Assembly (NCBI GenBank): GCA_031261005.1
Contig: JAISKF010000010.1
Coordinates: 1-60,306 of the forward strand
Length of the DNA: 60,306 bases
Reading direction: 5' to 3'
Source: Enterobacteriaceae bacterium
GTDB taxonomy: Bacteria; Pseudomonadota; Gammaproteobacteria; Enterobacterales; Enterobacteriaceae
The translations under genes were made by a program, and so were the position numbers. Positions 36,660-46,764 of this stretch are shown here, in pieces. The number at the start of each line of letters is the position of its first letter. The first letter of the stretch is position 1. The notes beneath the pieces were generated by a model, which was not told the origin of the DNA, did not search any database, and saw only the letters and a program-made list of their open reading frames with translations.

Positions 36660-37736
36660 ATGTCTAAAATTTTTGATTTCGTAAAACCGGGTGTTATCAC
36701 TGGTGATGATGTTCAGAAAGTATTCAAAATTGCTAAAGAGAATAATTTCGCATTACCTGCTGTTAACTGTGTAGGTACTGATTCGATTAACGCAGTTATT
36801 GAGGCAGCCGCTAAAGTTCGTGCTCCGGTCATTATCCAGTTCTCTAATGGCGGAGCTCAGTTTATCGCGGGTAAAGGCTTGAAGCTGGAAGGACAGGGCA
36901 GTGCTATTGTTGGTGCTATCTCTGGCGCGAGGCATGTCCATCTCGTTGCTGAGCAGTATGGTGTACCAGTGATTCTGCATACTGACCACTGTGCGAAGAA
37001 ATTATTACCCTGGTTAGACGGTCTGTTAGATGCGGGTGAAAAGCATTTTGCTGAAACCGGCAAACCGCTGTTCTCTTCTCACATGATCGATTTGTCAGAA
37101 GAACCGCTGCAAGAGAATATTGAGATTTGTAGTAAATATCTGGCTCGTATGTCTAAAATCGGCATGACGCTGGAAATTGAATTAGGTTGTACTGGCGGTG
37201 AAGAAGATGGTGTTGATAACAGCCATCTGGAGAACTCTGCGTTGTATACTCAACCAGAAGACGTTGATTACGCTTATGAAAAATTAAACGCTATCAGCCC
37301 GCGTTTCACTATCGCCGCTTCTTTCGGTAACGTTCACGGTGTGTACAAACCAGGTAACGTACAACTGACACCAAAAATTCTGCACAACTCGCAGGAATAT
37401 GTTTCTAAGAAACATAATTTGCCGCACAACAGCTTAAACTTCGTATTCCACGGCGGCTCAGGTTCTATGGCTGCGGAAATCAAAGAAGCAGTGAGTTATG
37501 GCGTAGTTAAAATGAATATCGACACCGATACCCAATGGGCAACATGGGAAGGTATTCTCGGTTATTACAAGAAAAACGAAGGCTATCTGCAAGGTCAACT
37601 GGGTAATCCAGAGGGTGCGGATAAACCAAACAAGAAATATTACGATCCGCGTGCCTGGTTACGTGCTGGTCAAGTCACCATGATCGCGCGTCTGGAAAAA
37701 GCATTTCAGGAATTGAATTGCATTGATGTGCTGTAA
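36660..37736 (+). CDS. fbaA: class II fructose-bisphosphate aldolase
   Basis: Zinc-dependent reversible cleavage of fructose 1,6-bisphosphate. ATG 36660 (AGGA upstream) gives MSKIFDFVKPGVITGDDVQK and 358 residues (E. coli 359). Upstream frame residues to 36639 are not part of the family. Zinc ligands: His in ILHTDHCAKK, Glu in LEIELGCTGGEEDG, and His in NVHGVYKPGN and FHGGSGS. The catalytic Asp is in the HTDHC segment, and the NIDTDTQWA phosphate-binding motif is intact. Confidence 0.97.
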   Translation: MSKIFDFVKPGVITGDDVQKVFKIAKENNFALPAVNCVGTDSINAVIEAAAKVRAPVIIQFSNGGAQFIAGKGLKLEGQGSAIVGAISGARHVHLVAEQYGVPVILHTDHCAKKLLPWLDGLLDAGEKHFAETGKPLFSSHMIDLSEEPLQENIEICSKYLARMSKIGMTLEIELGCTGGEEDGVDNSHLENSALYTQPEDVDYAYEKLNAISPRFTIAASFGNVHGVYKPGNVQLTPKILHNSQEYVSKKHNLPHNSLNFVFHGGSGSMAAEIKEAVSYGVVKMNIDTDTQWATWEGILGYYKKNEGYLQGQLGNPEGADKPNKKYYDPRAWLRAGQVTMIARLEKAFQELNCIDVL

Positions 37737-37778
37737 CTGGTGATTTGATTCTATTTTATTAAGTAGATAGATAAAGTT

Positions 37779-37816
37779 AAGCCCCAACAGTTTTGTGCTG
37801 CTGGGGCTTTGTTTTA
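37779..37816 (+). terminator. intrinsic terminator of fbaA
   Basis: AAGCCCCA / TGGGGCTT stem with inner CAG/CTG pairs and trailing TTTGTTTT, about 42 bp after the stop. Confidence 0.9.
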
Positions 37817-38014
37817 CATTAATGGCTTTAGCCAGTTTCAGTAAAATCTCACTATTAGAAAAATACATACTATTGCTATTTTTTATTATTCGGCTAATGT
37901 TTAGGGTAATCGGCGATAGTTAATGTATTCATTAATAATTGATGTTTTCGTCTATTTTTTATGTGATAAAAAGTGAATTGTTCCGCAATGAAAAGGGTTA
38001 GTGCTTCTGTTGAT

Positions 38015-38033
38015 GAAAATAATTATCATTAAG
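38015..38033. promoter_or_regulatory. Fur-box-like site upstream of the porin gene
   Basis: gaaaataattatcattaag matches the 19-bp Fur consensus at 14 positions by eye. A fair promoter (TTGTTT, 16 bp, TATAAA) lies just downstream at 38051-38078. It is 126 bp before the porin ATG. Iron control is an inference, and AT-rich DNA yields chance matches. Confidence 0.4.
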
Positions 38034-38075
38034 TGTTGTCTATTACCCTATTGTTTGATTCAATAAATGAGATAT

Positions 38076-38110
38076 AAAACTGAGCATATATACTTATGGT
38101 CAGTTTTTTT
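38076..38110 (+). terminator. terminator-like hairpin in the porin leader
   Basis: AAAACTGA-n16-TCAGTTTT followed by more T. It lies only 48 bp before the porin ATG, so it would either end a short upstream transcript (small RNA) or attenuate the porin mRNA. Alternatively it is an AT-rich palindrome of no function. The rest of 37817-38158 holds no gene. Confidence 0.4.
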
Positions 38111-38158
38111 AGAAAGTGCAGTGGTTAACATAAATAAATCCATTTAAGGAAATAATAA

Positions 38159-39238
38159 ATGAAAAACTATAAAGTATTGGCAGCGCTTATCCCCGCTATG
38201 CTGGTAGCTGGCGCGGCAAATGCGGCTGAAGTATACAACAAAGATGGTAGTAAGTTAGACATCTCCGGTAAAGTTGAAGCTAATCATTATTTCTCTGACG
38301 ATAAAAATAATGACGGCGATAATACCTATGCGCGTCTTGGTGTTCGCGGGGAATCTCAAATTAGTGATCAACTCACTGGCTATGGCTACTATCAAACTGA
38401 ACTTAACGCGAGTTCGGCTGAGGATGATAATAATTCAACAACTCGTTATGCCTATGCCGGTTTAAAATTTGGTGATGCGGGTTCTTTTGATTACGGTCGT
38501 AATGACGGTATTTTATATGATATTGGTTCCTGGACTGATGTTTTGCCTGAGTTCGGTAATGACTCTTATGAAGATAGAGATCTTTTCATGACGGGGCGTG
38601 CAGGCGGTCTGGCAACTTATCGCAACAAAAACTTATTTGGTTTAGTTGATGGTTTGGATTTTGGTCTGCAATATCAAGGTCGTAATGATGAAACTGATCG
38701 TAATGAGTCTGATCGCAATGGTGATGGCTGGGGTATATCTACCACTTATGATTTAGGTATGGGGCTTTCTTTAGGTGCTGCTTATGCGTCATCTGATCGT
38801 ACTTCTGAACAGCAGCGTGATTTCAAAGGTGATCGTGCTAATGCTGCTACTGCTGCTATTAAGTACGATGACAATGGTGTATATCTGGCTGCAATGTATG
38901 CTCAAACCTACAATATGAATTTCGTTGGTGATGATGTAGCTAATAAGACTCAAAACGTAGAGTTAGTTGCACAATATCTGTTTGACTTCGGCTTACAGCC
39001 ATCTCTTGCCTGGATCTACTCAAAAGGTAAAGATCTGGATTACACGACCGCAGCTAAAACCTATAATAGTGAAGATTTAGTAAACTACGTTGATGTTGGT
39101 GCAAGCTATTTCTTCAACAAAAATATCTCTGCTATAATCGATTATAAGATTAATATGCTGGACGATAATGATTTCACTAAATCTGCTGGAATCTCAACCG
39201 ACGATATTGTTTCTGTCGGATTCGTTTATGAATTCTAA
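38159..39238 (+). CDS. general porin, OmpC/OmpF family
   Basis: Trimeric 16-strand outer-membrane porin for small hydrophilic solutes. Of 359 residues, a 22-residue signal ends [11 protein letters not shown], typical of enteric porins. [32 protein letters not shown] and the constriction-loop motif [13 protein letters not shown] follow; the chain ends in the targeting Phe (GFVYEF). The acidic, Asn-rich loops and spacing do not let me assign OmpC, OmpF or PhoE. AAGGAAATAATA precedes the ATG. Single gene with its own terminator. Confidence 0.94.
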   Translation: MKNYKVLAALIPAMLVAGAANAAEVYNKDGSKLDISGKVEANHYFSDDKNNDGDNTYARLGVRGESQISDQLTGYGYYQTELNASSAEDDNNSTTRYAYAGLKFGDAGSFDYGRNDGILYDIGSWTDVLPEFGNDSYEDRDLFMTGRAGGLATYRNKNLFGLVDGLDFGLQYQGRNDETDRNESDRNGDGWGISTTYDLGMGLSLGAAYASSDRTSEQQRDFKGDRANAATAAIKYDDNGVYLAAMYAQTYNMNFVGDDVANKTQNVELVAQYLFDFGLQPSLAWIYSKGKDLDYTTAAKTYNSEDLVNYVDVGASYFFNKNISAIIDYKINMLDDNDFTKSAGISTDDIVSVGFVYEF

Positions 39239-39283
39239 TGTTATAAAATTGTTCTACATTAAGTAGAAAATAACCATTCTATT

Positions 39284-39331
39284 AACTAGTCCCGATATAA
39301 GTAGTAATGCTTTATCGGGACTAGTCTTTTT
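39284..39331 (+). terminator. intrinsic terminator of the porin gene
   Basis: A 13-bp stem ACTAGTCCCGATA / TATCGGGACTAGT with a 15-nt loop and trailing CTTTTT. Confidence 0.92.
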
Positions 39332-39459
39332 CAATTGCATCACAGCTATTGCTGGCTAAAATAATCAAGTATCGAGTTTTTATATAGCACCGTTTTACAA
39401 GCACGGGGAAATTCTATTTATATAGAATCTAATTTTACATGGTTGTATGGATATATCTA

Positions 39460-40542
39460 ATGCGTCATTTAGTTGCTTTTCTGCCTTTAGTTTTTTTGCT
39501 TTCTGCCTGTAGTGACACACCTAAGCCAGTTAGTTCTACATTTCAGCACCCGAATATTCAGGGCGGTTTCCAGCTTGATCCTGAACATACTAATCACTCG
39601 TTAACGGGTGATTTCGCGCGCAATCCGGCAACACAGCGTTTTATCGATAACATGGTGCAGCAACATGGATTTAATCATCAGCAACTATACGATGTTCTCG
39701 CCCAAGCCAAACGTTTAGACAACGTGCTGCGCCTGATGGATCAACAAGCGCCGACATCAACGACAAAACCTGCACCTAACGTGCCAAATGGATCATGGCT
39801 TCGTTACAGTAAGAAATTTATTACTCCTGAGAATGTACAAAATGGTGTTGTTTTCTGGAATCAATATGACTCTGCCTTGCAGCGAGCTTGGGTGGAGTAC
39901 GGTGTTCCGCCAGAAATTATTGTGGGGATTATCGGTGTTGAAACGCGCTGGGGACGGGTGATGGGTAAAACGCGCATCATTGATGCTTTAGCCACGTTAG
40001 CGTTTGATTATCCTCGCCGTGCTGAATATTTTACTTCAGAGTTAGAAACTTTCTTGTTGATGGCGCGCGAAGAGGGAGATGATCCGCTCTCATTACGCGG
40101 TTCGTTTGCTGGCGCGATGGGCTACGGTCAGTTTATGCCATCATCATTTAAAAACTATGCCGTTGATTTTAATAGTGATGGACACATTAATCTATGGGAC
40201 CCCGTTGATGCAATTGGCAGTGTCGCTAACTATTTTAAATCGCATGGCTGGGTGAGAGGTGAAACAGTCGCCGTTATAGCGAACGGGCAAGCTCCTAACC
40301 TCAAACATGGATTTAAAACTCGTTATTCACCTGCGACACTGGCTGCTGCTGGCTTGAAACCGCAGGGATCTATTGGTCATCATCAGGAAGTAAGTTTACT
40401 GCGTTTGGATATGGGAAATAGTTATCAATATTGGTATGGCTTGCCTAATTTTTATGCTATTACCCACTATAATCACAGCACTCATTATGCAATGGCGGTA
40501 TGGCAATTAGGTGAATCCGTTAAAGCTGCCCGCAAACGCTAG
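39460..40542 (+). CDS. mltB: membrane-bound lytic murein transglycosylase B
   Basis: Outer-membrane lipoprotein that cleaves glycan strands, releasing 1,6-anhydro-muropeptides, the source of AmpD substrates. ATG 39460 gives 360 residues (E. coli 361) and a signal MRHLVAFLPLVFLLSAC with lipobox Cys17. An in-frame ATG at 39439 adds seven residues without a ribosome binding site. The catalytic Glu is in IIGVETRWGRVMG near residue 160, followed by FAGAMGYGQFMPSSF and the C-terminal YNHSTHYAMAVWQLG. It precedes pncC and recA, as in E. coli. Confidence 0.96.
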   Translation: MRHLVAFLPLVFLLSACSDTPKPVSSTFQHPNIQGGFQLDPEHTNHSLTGDFARNPATQRFIDNMVQQHGFNHQQLYDVLAQAKRLDNVLRLMDQQAPTSTTKPAPNVPNGSWLRYSKKFITPENVQNGVVFWNQYDSALQRAWVEYGVPPEIIVGIIGVETRWGRVMGKTRIIDALATLAFDYPRRAEYFTSELETFLLMAREEGDDPLSLRGSFAGAMGYGQFMPSSFKNYAVDFNSDGHINLWDPVDAIGSVANYFKSHGWVRGETVAVIANGQAPNLKHGFKTRYSPATLAAAGLKPQGSIGHHQEVSLLRLDMGNSYQYWYGLPNFYAITHYNHSTHYAMAVWQLGESVKAARKR

Positions 40543-40686
40543 CTATTCAATTTGAAAACCTGGAATATGTTTCGCATTACTGAGATTCGATATTTGCCTG
40601 TGAGATCCTGTTTTTATAGCATCAAAATGATATGACGTTGCGAATGTTATTGCTGAGATCATCTATCGCGGTGAGGAGATACCATT

Positions 40687-41172
40687 TTGGATAAAAGAAC
40701 ATGTGAATTAAGCCAGCGGATAGGCAAAATGCTTGCTTCTCGTCATCAATGGATAACGTGTGCGGAATCTTGTACCGGTGGGCTGGTTGCTGCTTATCTC
40801 ACTGAGATTTCTGGCAGTTCAGCCTACTTTGATCGTGGTTTTGTGACATATAGTAATCAGGCTAAACATGAGTTGCTTGGTGTTAAATGGCTGACTTTGC
40901 ATCAATGGGGAGCTGTAAGCGAGCAGACTGTTCGTGAAATGGCTTGCGGAGCATTGAGCGCTGCGAGAGCAGATATTTCAATATCAATTAGCGGTATTGC
41001 CGGACCTGATGGCGGAACAGAGGACAAACCTGTTGGGACAGTCTGGTTTGGCTGGGCAAACCGAAACGGACAAGTTTTAACTAAAAAGCGCCGCTTTCTT
41101 GGCGATCGGCATCAAGTCCGGCAACAAGCGGCTAATTATGCTTTAACTGTTGTACTGGAAAAATTTCTTTAA
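40687..41172 (+). CDS. pncC: nicotinamide-nucleotide amidase PncC (CinA C-terminal family)
   Basis: Deamidates nicotinamide mononucleotide to nicotinate mononucleotide in the pyridine nucleotide cycle. 161 residues (E. coli 165) with the CinA C-terminal signature CAESCTGG near residue 25, FDRGFVTYSNQAK, and SISGIAGPDGGTEDKPVGTVW. The start is TTG at 40687, supported by GAGGAG 8 nt upstream and by the correct N-terminus length. It lies immediately upstream of recA, its usual place in enterics. Confidence 0.93.
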   Translation: MDKRTCELSQRIGKMLASRHQWITCAESCTGGLVAAYLTEISGSSAYFDRGFVTYSNQAKHELLGVKWLTLHQWGAVSEQTVREMACGALSAARADISISISGIAGPDGGTEDKPVGTVWFGWANRNGQVLTKKRRFLGDRHQVRQQAANYALTVVLEKFL

Positions 41173-41179
41173 AACTTGC

Positions 41180-41207
41180 TTGATACTGTATGATTATACA
41201 GTATAAT
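41180..41207 (+). promoter_or_regulatory. recA promoter with overlapping LexA (SOS) box
   Basis: -35 TTGATA (41180-41185), a 16-bp spacer, -10 TATAAT (41202-41207). The spacer is the LexA box CTGT-n8-ACAG (41186-41201), a perfect SOS box placed as in the E. coli recA promoter. Confidence 0.95.
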
Positions 41208-41276
41208 CATTCCCATCAAATAGAGATAAATTCTCATACTTTTTATGATCACATTTTACAATCACGGAGCCGCATA

Positions 41277-42326
41277 ATGGACGATAACAAACAAAGAGCG
41301 CTGGCTGCTGCATTAGGGCAAATTGAAAAGCAGTTCGGTAAAGGTTCAATCATGCGTTTAGGCGATACTCAATCTCTTGATGTCGAGTCTGTTTCAACCG
41401 GTTCTCTGAGTTTAGATATTGCGCTCGGCATCGGCGGTTTACCGATGGGGCGTATTGTTGAAATTTTTGGACCTGAATCTTCTGGTAAAACTACGCTGAC
41501 TCTTTCTGTTATTGCTCAGGCTCAGAAAGAGGGAAAAACGTGTGCTTTTATTGATGCGGAACACGCACTTGATCCTATCTATGCAGAAAAATTAGGTGTA
41601 CAGGTTAATGATCTCCTGATTTCCCAACCTGATACCGGTGAACAAGCGCTAGAAATTTGTGATGCTTTGGTTCGTTCTGGTGCTGTTGACGTTATTATTA
41701 TTGACTCCGTTGCAGCATTAACTCCTAAAGCTGAAATTGAAGGGGAAATGGGCGACTCACATGTTGGTTTACAGGCGCGTTTAATGTCTCAGGCATTACG
41801 TAAACTGACCGGTAATATCAAAAATGCCAACTGTCTGGTGATCTTTATTAACCAGATTCGTATGAAGATCGGTGTGATGTTTGGTAATCCGGAAACCACA
41901 ACTGGCGGTAATGCACTAAAATTCTACTCTTCTGTCCGTTTAGATATTCGCCGTGTCGGTGCAATCAAAGATGGTGAAGAAGTCGTTGGTAATGAAACTC
42001 GTGTGAAAGTTGTGAAAAATAAAATTGCCGCGCCATTCCGTCAGGCTGATTTCCAAATTTTATATGGTGCGGGTATCTCTAAAGAGAGCGAACTGATTGA
42101 TTTAGGCGTGAAACATAAGTTAGTTGATAAATCTGGCGCATGGTATGCCTATAACGGCGACAAGATTGGTCAAGGTAAATCTAATTCAATGAAGTTCTTA
42201 CAGGAAAATCCAGCTATTTCTGCTGAATTGGAAAAACGTCTGCGCGATTTATTGCTGAATAATAATCCTGTCATTGCAGTAGATGTTGAAGATGACGCTG
42301 AATTACCGGAAGACGAAGAGCTTTAA
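41277..42326 (+). CDS. recA: recombinase RecA
   Basis: ATP-dependent strand-exchange protein and co-protease for LexA cleavage. The ATG at 41277 (ACGGAG upstream) gives [20 protein letters not shown] and 349 residues (E. coli 353); codons from 41190 lie in the promoter. Walker A GPESSGKT at about 67-74, Walker [13 protein letters not shown] near 140, loop L1 with [18 protein letters not shown] and loop L2 near [12 protein letters not shown]. The C-terminal tail is acidic ([13 protein letters not shown]), as required for regulation by RecX and Mg. Confidence 0.98.
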   Translation: MDDNKQRALAAALGQIEKQFGKGSIMRLGDTQSLDVESVSTGSLSLDIALGIGGLPMGRIVEIFGPESSGKTTLTLSVIAQAQKEGKTCAFIDAEHALDPIYAEKLGVQVNDLLISQPDTGEQALEICDALVRSGAVDVIIIDSVAALTPKAEIEGEMGDSHVGLQARLMSQALRKLTGNIKNANCLVIFINQIRMKIGVMFGNPETTTGGNALKFYSSVRLDIRRVGAIKDGEEVVGNETRVKVVKNKIAAPFRQADFQILYGAGISKESELIDLGVKHKLVDKSGAWYAYNGDKIGQGKSNSMKFLQENPAISAELEKRLRDLLLNNNPVIAVDVEDDAELPEDEEL

Positions 42327-42358
42327 TTTGTAGGGTATTGCCTGTAGGTTTTATTTAA

Positions 42359-42841
42359 ATGAAAACACTGTTACCGCGAGCAATGCGATTATTAGCTCAA
42401 CGTGATTTCAGTGAACAAGAAATGCGTCGTAAACTTGCGGCGCATTCTTCTTTTGGCTGTTTTGGTAATCACCATTCTGCTGAAAATGTTCCCGTTTCTG
42501 AAGAGTCTATCGATCAAGTCATCGCGTATTGTTATCAGCATAATTGGTTAAATGATACTAATTATGCCTGCCGTTTTGTTCTTAGCCGTAGCAATAAAGG
42601 CTATGGTTCTCAGCGTATTCAGTCTGAATTACAACAAAAAGGTATTAGCCGCGACGATATTAGTCTGGCGATGTCTGAATGTGGTATTGACTGGTATGAA
42701 AAGGCGAGAGAATTAGCAAGTAAACGTTTTGGTTCTGAGTTATCTACTGACTGGAAAGAAAAATCAAAGGTTCAACGTTATCTCGCTTATCGCGGATTTA
42801 TACAGGATGAAATTCAATCAGTTTTTGCTGATTCTGAATAA
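42359..42841 (+). CDS. recX: regulatory protein RecX
   Basis: Inhibits RecA filament extension and ATPase. 160 residues (E. coli 166) of three-helix repeats: AMRLLAQRDFSEQEMRRKL at the start, YCYQHNWLNDTNYACRFVLS, NKGYGSQRIQSELQQKGI and the C-terminal KVQRYLAYRGFIQDEIQSVF. It begins 32 bp after recA with no obvious terminator between, so it is expected to be in the SOS-controlled recA transcript. Confidence 0.94.
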   Translation: MKTLLPRAMRLLAQRDFSEQEMRRKLAAHSSFGCFGNHHSAENVPVSEESIDQVIAYCYQHNWLNDTNYACRFVLSRSNKGYGSQRIQSELQQKGISRDDISLAMSECGIDWYEKARELASKRFGSELSTDWKEKSKVQRYLAYRGFIQDEIQSVFADSE

Positions 42842-42980
42842 TAAACGCTCTGCTGATTTACTTCCCTGCCAAGAAATTTTATCTTATGCCTACTTCCCAT
42901 TTGTAAGTCAGCTTTTTAGTTTTTATTTGCTGTGCTTTACTTACGAATAGCCTTCATTTTAGCCAGATATTGGAAATTAT

Positions 42981-45608
42981 ATGAGCAAGAGCACCGCTGA
43001 GATCCGTCAAGCGTTTCTCGATTTCTTTAATAGCAAAGGGCATCAGGTTGTTGCCAGTAGTTCTTTAGTTCCTCATAACGATCCTACGTTACTTTTTACT
43101 AATGCGGGAATGAATCAGTTTAAAGATGTTTTTCTTGGACTGGATAAACGCGCTTATACGCGCGCGACAACATCGCAGCGTTGTGTGCGTGCTGGCGGTA
43201 AGCATAATGACTTAGAAAATGTCGGTTATACCGCTCGCCATCATACTTTTTTTGAAATGTTGGGTAATTTTAGCTTTGGTGATTACTTTAAGCATGATGC
43301 GATTAATTTTGCCTGGGAACTGTTGACCGGAGCAAATTGGTTTAATTTGCCAAAAGAAAAATTATGGGTGACTGTCTACGCAACCGATGATGAAGCCTAT
43401 GACATCTGGGCTAATGAAATTGGTATCCCGCGCGAAAGAATTATCCGCATTGGTGATAATAAAGGTGCAGCATTTGCATCAGATAACTTCTGGCAGATGG
43501 GCGACACTGGTCCTTGCGGTCCGTGTACTGAAATTTTCTTCGATCATGGCGATCATATCTGGGGAGGACCTCCAGGTTCACCGGAAGAAGATGGCGATCG
43601 TTATATTGAGATCTGGAATATCGTCTTTATGCAGTTCAATCGTCAGCCTGACGGTACGATGCTGCCATTGCCGAAACCATCGGTTGATACCGGTATGGGA
43701 TTAGAGCGCATTGCGGCAGTATTGCAGCATGTTAACTCTAACTATGAGATTGATCTGTTCCGTACTTTGATTGCTGAAGCGGCTAAAGTCACGAAAGCAA
43801 CAGATTTGAGTAGTAAATCTTTGCGGGTTATCGCTGACCATATTCGTTCATGTGCATTTCTGATCTCTGATGGTGTGATGCCATCTAATGAAGGTCGCGG
43901 ATATGTGCTGCGCCGAATCATTCGCCGTGCAGTACGTCATGGTCACATGTTGGGCGCAAATGAAACGTTTTTCTATAAGCTCGTTACACCGTTAATTAGC
44001 GTAATGGGCAGTGCTGCTGATGAGTTGCAACGCCAGCAGTCGATGGTTGAGCAAGTGCTGAAGACGGAAGAAGAGCAGTTTGCCCGCACATTAGAACGCG
44101 GTTTAGCGCTGCTTGATGAAGCACTCAGTCAGTTAACTGGTGATACGTTAGCCGGTGAAACGGCATTCCGTTTGTATGATACGTTCGGTTTCCCATTAGA
44201 TTTAACCGCAGATGTTTGCCGTGAACGCAATATCAAAGTCGATGAAGCAGGCTTTGAAAAAGCGATGGAAGAGCAACGCCGCCGTGCGCGGGAATCCGGC
44301 GCATTTAGTGTTGACTACAGCAAAGTGATTCGTGTTGAAAGTGCAACGGAATTCAGTGGTTACAAAGCGCTGGAACAGTCCTCTAAAGTGATCGCATTAT
44401 TTGTTAATGGTCAGGAAGTTAAAACAATCCAAAGTGGTCAGGAAGCTATTGTCGTGCTTGATAGCACTCCTTTCTATGGTGAGTCAGGCGGTCAGGTCGG
44501 CGATATTGGTTTACTGAAATCAGCGGTAGCTTTCTTTGATGTGCAGGATACGCAGAAATATGGTCAGGCAACGGGTCATCTTGGTCGTTTAACGCAAGGT
44601 GAGCTAAAAATCGGTGATAGTGTTGATGCTGTTGTAGATGGTGTGCGCCGCGAACGTATCCGTTTGAATCACTCGGCAACTCACTTATTACACGCGGCTT
44701 TGCGTCAAGTGCTGGGTGAACATGTGGCTCAAAAAGGTTCACTGGTCAATGATAGCTACTTACGCTTTGACTTCTCGCATTCTGAAGCCATGAAGCCAGA
44801 GCAAATCCGTGCTGTTGAGGATTTGGTTAACCAGCAAATTCGCCGTAATTTGTCTGTTGAAACGCATATCATGGATTTAGATGATGCGAAATCCAAAGGT
44901 GCGATGGCACTATTTGGCGAGAAATACGACGATAAAGTGCGTGTACTTTCGATGGGGGACTTCTCCACTGAATTGTGTGGCGGTACGCATACTTCGGCGA
45001 CAGGGAATATCGGTCTGTTCTGTATTACTTCTGAATCAGGTATTGCAGCAGGTATTCGCCGTATTGAAGCCGTCACTGGTGAAAACGCGATTGTTGCTAT
45101 TCATCAACAAAGTGATGTACTCAATGAAGTCGCCTCGCTGGTTAAAAGTGATAGTAATGGTCTGATTGAAAAAGTCAGCGGTTTACTGGATCACAACCGT
45201 GCAGTTGAAAAAGAGCTGCAACAACTGAAAGATCAATTAGCTGCACAAGAAAGTTCATCGTTAGTCAGTAAAGCGATTGATGTGAAAGGTGTTAAATTAC
45301 TGGTCAGTAATCTGAATAATGTTGAACCAAAAATGTTGCGTACTATGGTTGATGATATTAAAAATCAATTAGGTTCTGGTATTATCGTCTTAGCGACTGT
45401 GCATGATGGCAAGGTAAGCCTGATTGCAGGGGTGACTAAAGATTTAGTTGATCGAGTGAAAGCGGGTGAACTTATTGGTTCTGTCGCGCAGTTAGTTGGT
45501 GGTAAGGGCGGAGGTCGTCCCGATATGGCTCAAGCTGGCGGTACCGATGTCAGTGCATTGCCATCGGCGTTAGCAACGGTTGAAAAATGGGTTGCTGCTA
45601 AGTTATAA
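42981..45608 (+). CDS. alaS: alanyl-tRNA synthetase
   Basis: Charges tRNA-Ala and edits mischarged Ser/Gly. 875 residues (E. coli 876). The class II catalytic core is at residues 1-460 ([51 protein letters not shown]). The editing domain has [12 protein letters not shown] and CGGTH zinc motifs near 564 and 664, and the C-Ala domain ends [15 protein letters not shown]. recX-alaS-csrA order is as in E. coli. The 139-bp gap after recX contains no separate gene. Confidence 0.98.
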   Translation: MSKSTAEIRQAFLDFFNSKGHQVVASSSLVPHNDPTLLFTNAGMNQFKDVFLGLDKRAYTRATTSQRCVRAGGKHNDLENVGYTARHHTFFEMLGNFSFGDYFKHDAINFAWELLTGANWFNLPKEKLWVTVYATDDEAYDIWANEIGIPRERIIRIGDNKGAAFASDNFWQMGDTGPCGPCTEIFFDHGDHIWGGPPGSPEEDGDRYIEIWNIVFMQFNRQPDGTMLPLPKPSVDTGMGLERIAAVLQHVNSNYEIDLFRTLIAEAAKVTKATDLSSKSLRVIADHIRSCAFLISDGVMPSNEGRGYVLRRIIRRAVRHGHMLGANETFFYKLVTPLISVMGSAADELQRQQSMVEQVLKTEEEQFARTLERGLALLDEALSQLTGDTLAGETAFRLYDTFGFPLDLTADVCRERNIKVDEAGFEKAMEEQRRRARESGAFSVDYSKVIRVESATEFSGYKALEQSSKVIALFVNGQEVKTIQSGQEAIVVLDSTPFYGESGGQVGDIGLLKSAVAFFDVQDTQKYGQATGHLGRLTQGELKIGDSVDAVVDGVRRERIRLNHSATHLLHAALRQVLGEHVAQKGSLVNDSYLRFDFSHSEAMKPEQIRAVEDLVNQQIRRNLSVETHIMDLDDAKSKGAMALFGEKYDDKVRVLSMGDFSTELCGGTHTSATGNIGLFCITSESGIAAGIRRIEAVTGENAIVAIHQQSDVLNEVASLVKSDSNGLIEKVSGLLDHNRAVEKELQQLKDQLAAQESSSLVSKAIDVKGVKLLVSNLNNVEPKMLRTMVDDIKNQLGSGIIVLATVHDGKVSLIAGVTKDLVDRVKAGELIGSVAQLVGGKGGGRPDMAQAGGTDVSALPSALATVEKWVAAKL

Positions 45609-45626
45609 CTGCTGAATTTTAAATAT

Positions 45627-45684
45627 AAAACCGCATATCTGAACGATAAATGTGCTTAACTTTGTCATGATGTGCGGTTTTTGT
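45627..45684 (+). terminator. intrinsic terminator of alaS
   Basis: AAAACCGCATA and TGTGCGGTTTTTG form a roughly 10-bp stem with a long loop and a T-run, 19 bp after the stop. The rest of the gap to csrA (45685-45897) holds a small perfect hairpin AGCTGA/TCAGCT at 45789-45806 and presumably the csrA promoters. Confidence 0.75.
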
Positions 45685-45897
45685 TAAAATCTTTGACGTT
45701 ACTAAAGTTGTTAAAATTTAAAAAAGTTAGTTAATCTTAGGCATATACATGCTTTTATCTTGGTTATTGCTAGAATTGTTTTAATCTGAGCTGATTACTC
45801 TCAGCTTTAATAGCTTACGTTCTTAATGTATATCGTGGATAATGGGCAATCTGCATAAGAGAATTAATAGTCTGTTTAATCTGTCAAGGAGCAAAGA

Positions 45898-46083
45898 ATG
45901 CTTATTCTAACTCGTCGAGTTGGTGAGACACTGATGATTGGTGATGAAGTTACCGTTACCGTTCTGGGTGTTAAAGGTAATCAAGTTCGTATAGGTGTTA
46001 GTGCACCTAAAGATGTATCTGTTCATCGTGAAGAAATTTACCAACGAATTCAGGCTGAAAAGTCACAACAATCGACTCTTTAA
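45898..46083 (+). CDS. csrA: carbon storage regulator CsrA
   Basis: Dimeric RNA-binding protein acting on GGA motifs in mRNA leaders to control carbon flux, biofilm and motility. 61 residues, the E. coli length, with [20 protein letters not shown], the RNA-contact residues Arg44 and Leu4 within [13 protein letters not shown] and LILTRR, and the usual Ser/Gln-rich tail. AAGGAGCAAAGA precedes the ATG. It sits between alaS and the serV-argV-type tRNA operon, the conserved enteric arrangement. Confidence 0.98.
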   Translation: MLILTRRVGETLMIGDEVTVTVLGVKGNQVRIGVSAPKDVSVHREEIYQRIQAEKSQQSTL

Positions 46084-46089
46084 CCGGTT

Positions 46090-46142
46090 GACGCGTCTTA
46101 CTTTATGTTGTTTTTGATACGGAAAGGCGTGTCGATTTTTCT
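46090..46142 (+). terminator. intrinsic terminator of csrA
   Basis: GACGCGTCTT pairs with AAGGCGTGTC (two G-U pairs) across a 33-nt loop, then GATTTTTCTTT. It begins 7 bp after the stop. Confidence 0.65.
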
Positions 46143-46276
46143 TTCCCGACATAACTCCTGATTGCTATTTCTCGATAATCACACTGATTATCAGTTTGGT
46201 TTTGTGTCATTTTTGTTGGTAAATCGTTCTTGTTGTTTGCTTAGTGCACAAACGAACGCATTGAACGAAAAAGTAA

Positions 46277-46304
46277 TTGACTTATAAGTGCGGGAAAGTA
46301 ATAT
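46277..46304 (+). promoter_or_regulatory. promoter of the tRNA-Ser/tRNA-Arg operon
   Basis: TTGACT, a 16-bp spacer and TAATAT, followed by GTGCGCC. The GC-rich discriminator is typical of stringently controlled stable-RNA promoters. About 52 bp before the tRNA-Ser gene. Confidence 0.7.
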
Positions 46305-46355
46305 GTGCGCCACGCAGTGCCGATAAACATTCGATATGTAACGGTTACTGTTAAC

Positions 46356-46448
46356 GGTGAGGTGGCCGAGAGGCTGAAGGCGCTCCCCTGCTAAGGGAGT
46401 ATGCGGTCAAAAGCTGCATCGAGGGTTCGAATCCCTCCCTCACCGCCA
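46356..46448 (+). tRNA. serV: tRNA-Ser (anticodon GCU)
   Basis: 93 nt including encoded CCA. Acceptor stem GGTGAGG/CCTCACC, long variable arm, and T-loop GTTCGAATC. Anticodon GCT at 46390-46392 reads AGC/AGU serine codons. Position after csrA and before tRNA-Arg matches E. coli serV. Confidence 0.96.
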
Positions 46449-46471
46449 TTCTTTTCTTGTGTTAAGAATCT

Positions 46472-46548
46472 GCACCAGTAGCTCAGCTGGATAGAGTACT
46501 CGGCTACGAACCGAGCGGTCAGAGGTTCGAATCCTCTCTGGTGCACCA
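46472..46548 (+). tRNA. tRNA-Arg (anticodon ACG), copy 1
   Basis: 77 nt with encoded CCA. Acceptor stem GCACCAG/CTGGTGC, D-arm AGCTCAGCTGGATAGAGTA, anticodon ACG at 46506-46508 (inosine-modified, reading CGU/CGC/CGA). Corresponds to the argV/Y/Z/Q set next to serV in E. coli. Identical to the next two copies. Confidence 0.97.
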
Positions 46549-46617
46549 TATTATAAATACCGTTTGATTACGGTATCAAAAACAGAAGTACTTACTTCTG
46601 TTTCAGTAAATTAAAAA

Positions 46618-46694
46618 GCACCAGTAGCTCAGCTGGATAGAGTACTCGGCTACGAACCGAGCGGTCAGAGGTTCGAATCCTCTCTGGTGCACCA
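46618..46694 (+). tRNA. tRNA-Arg (anticodon ACG), copy 2
   Basis: Identical to copy 1. The 69-nt spacer before it folds into ATACCG/CGGTAT and ACAGAAGT/ACTTCTGT hairpins, candidate processing sites in the polycistronic precursor. Confidence 0.97.
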
Positions 46695-46764
46695 TCTTAT
46701 TCATATCGTTTAATTGCGGTATCAAAGACAGAAGTTACTTATTTCTGTTTCAGTAAATCAAAAA

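Noticed and set aside
42326..42358. recA-recX gap checked for a terminator or repeat remnant (ttgtagggtattgcctgtagg)
   Set aside because: It recalls the tttgtag part of the repeat family but has no palindrome; no stable hairpin with a T-run.
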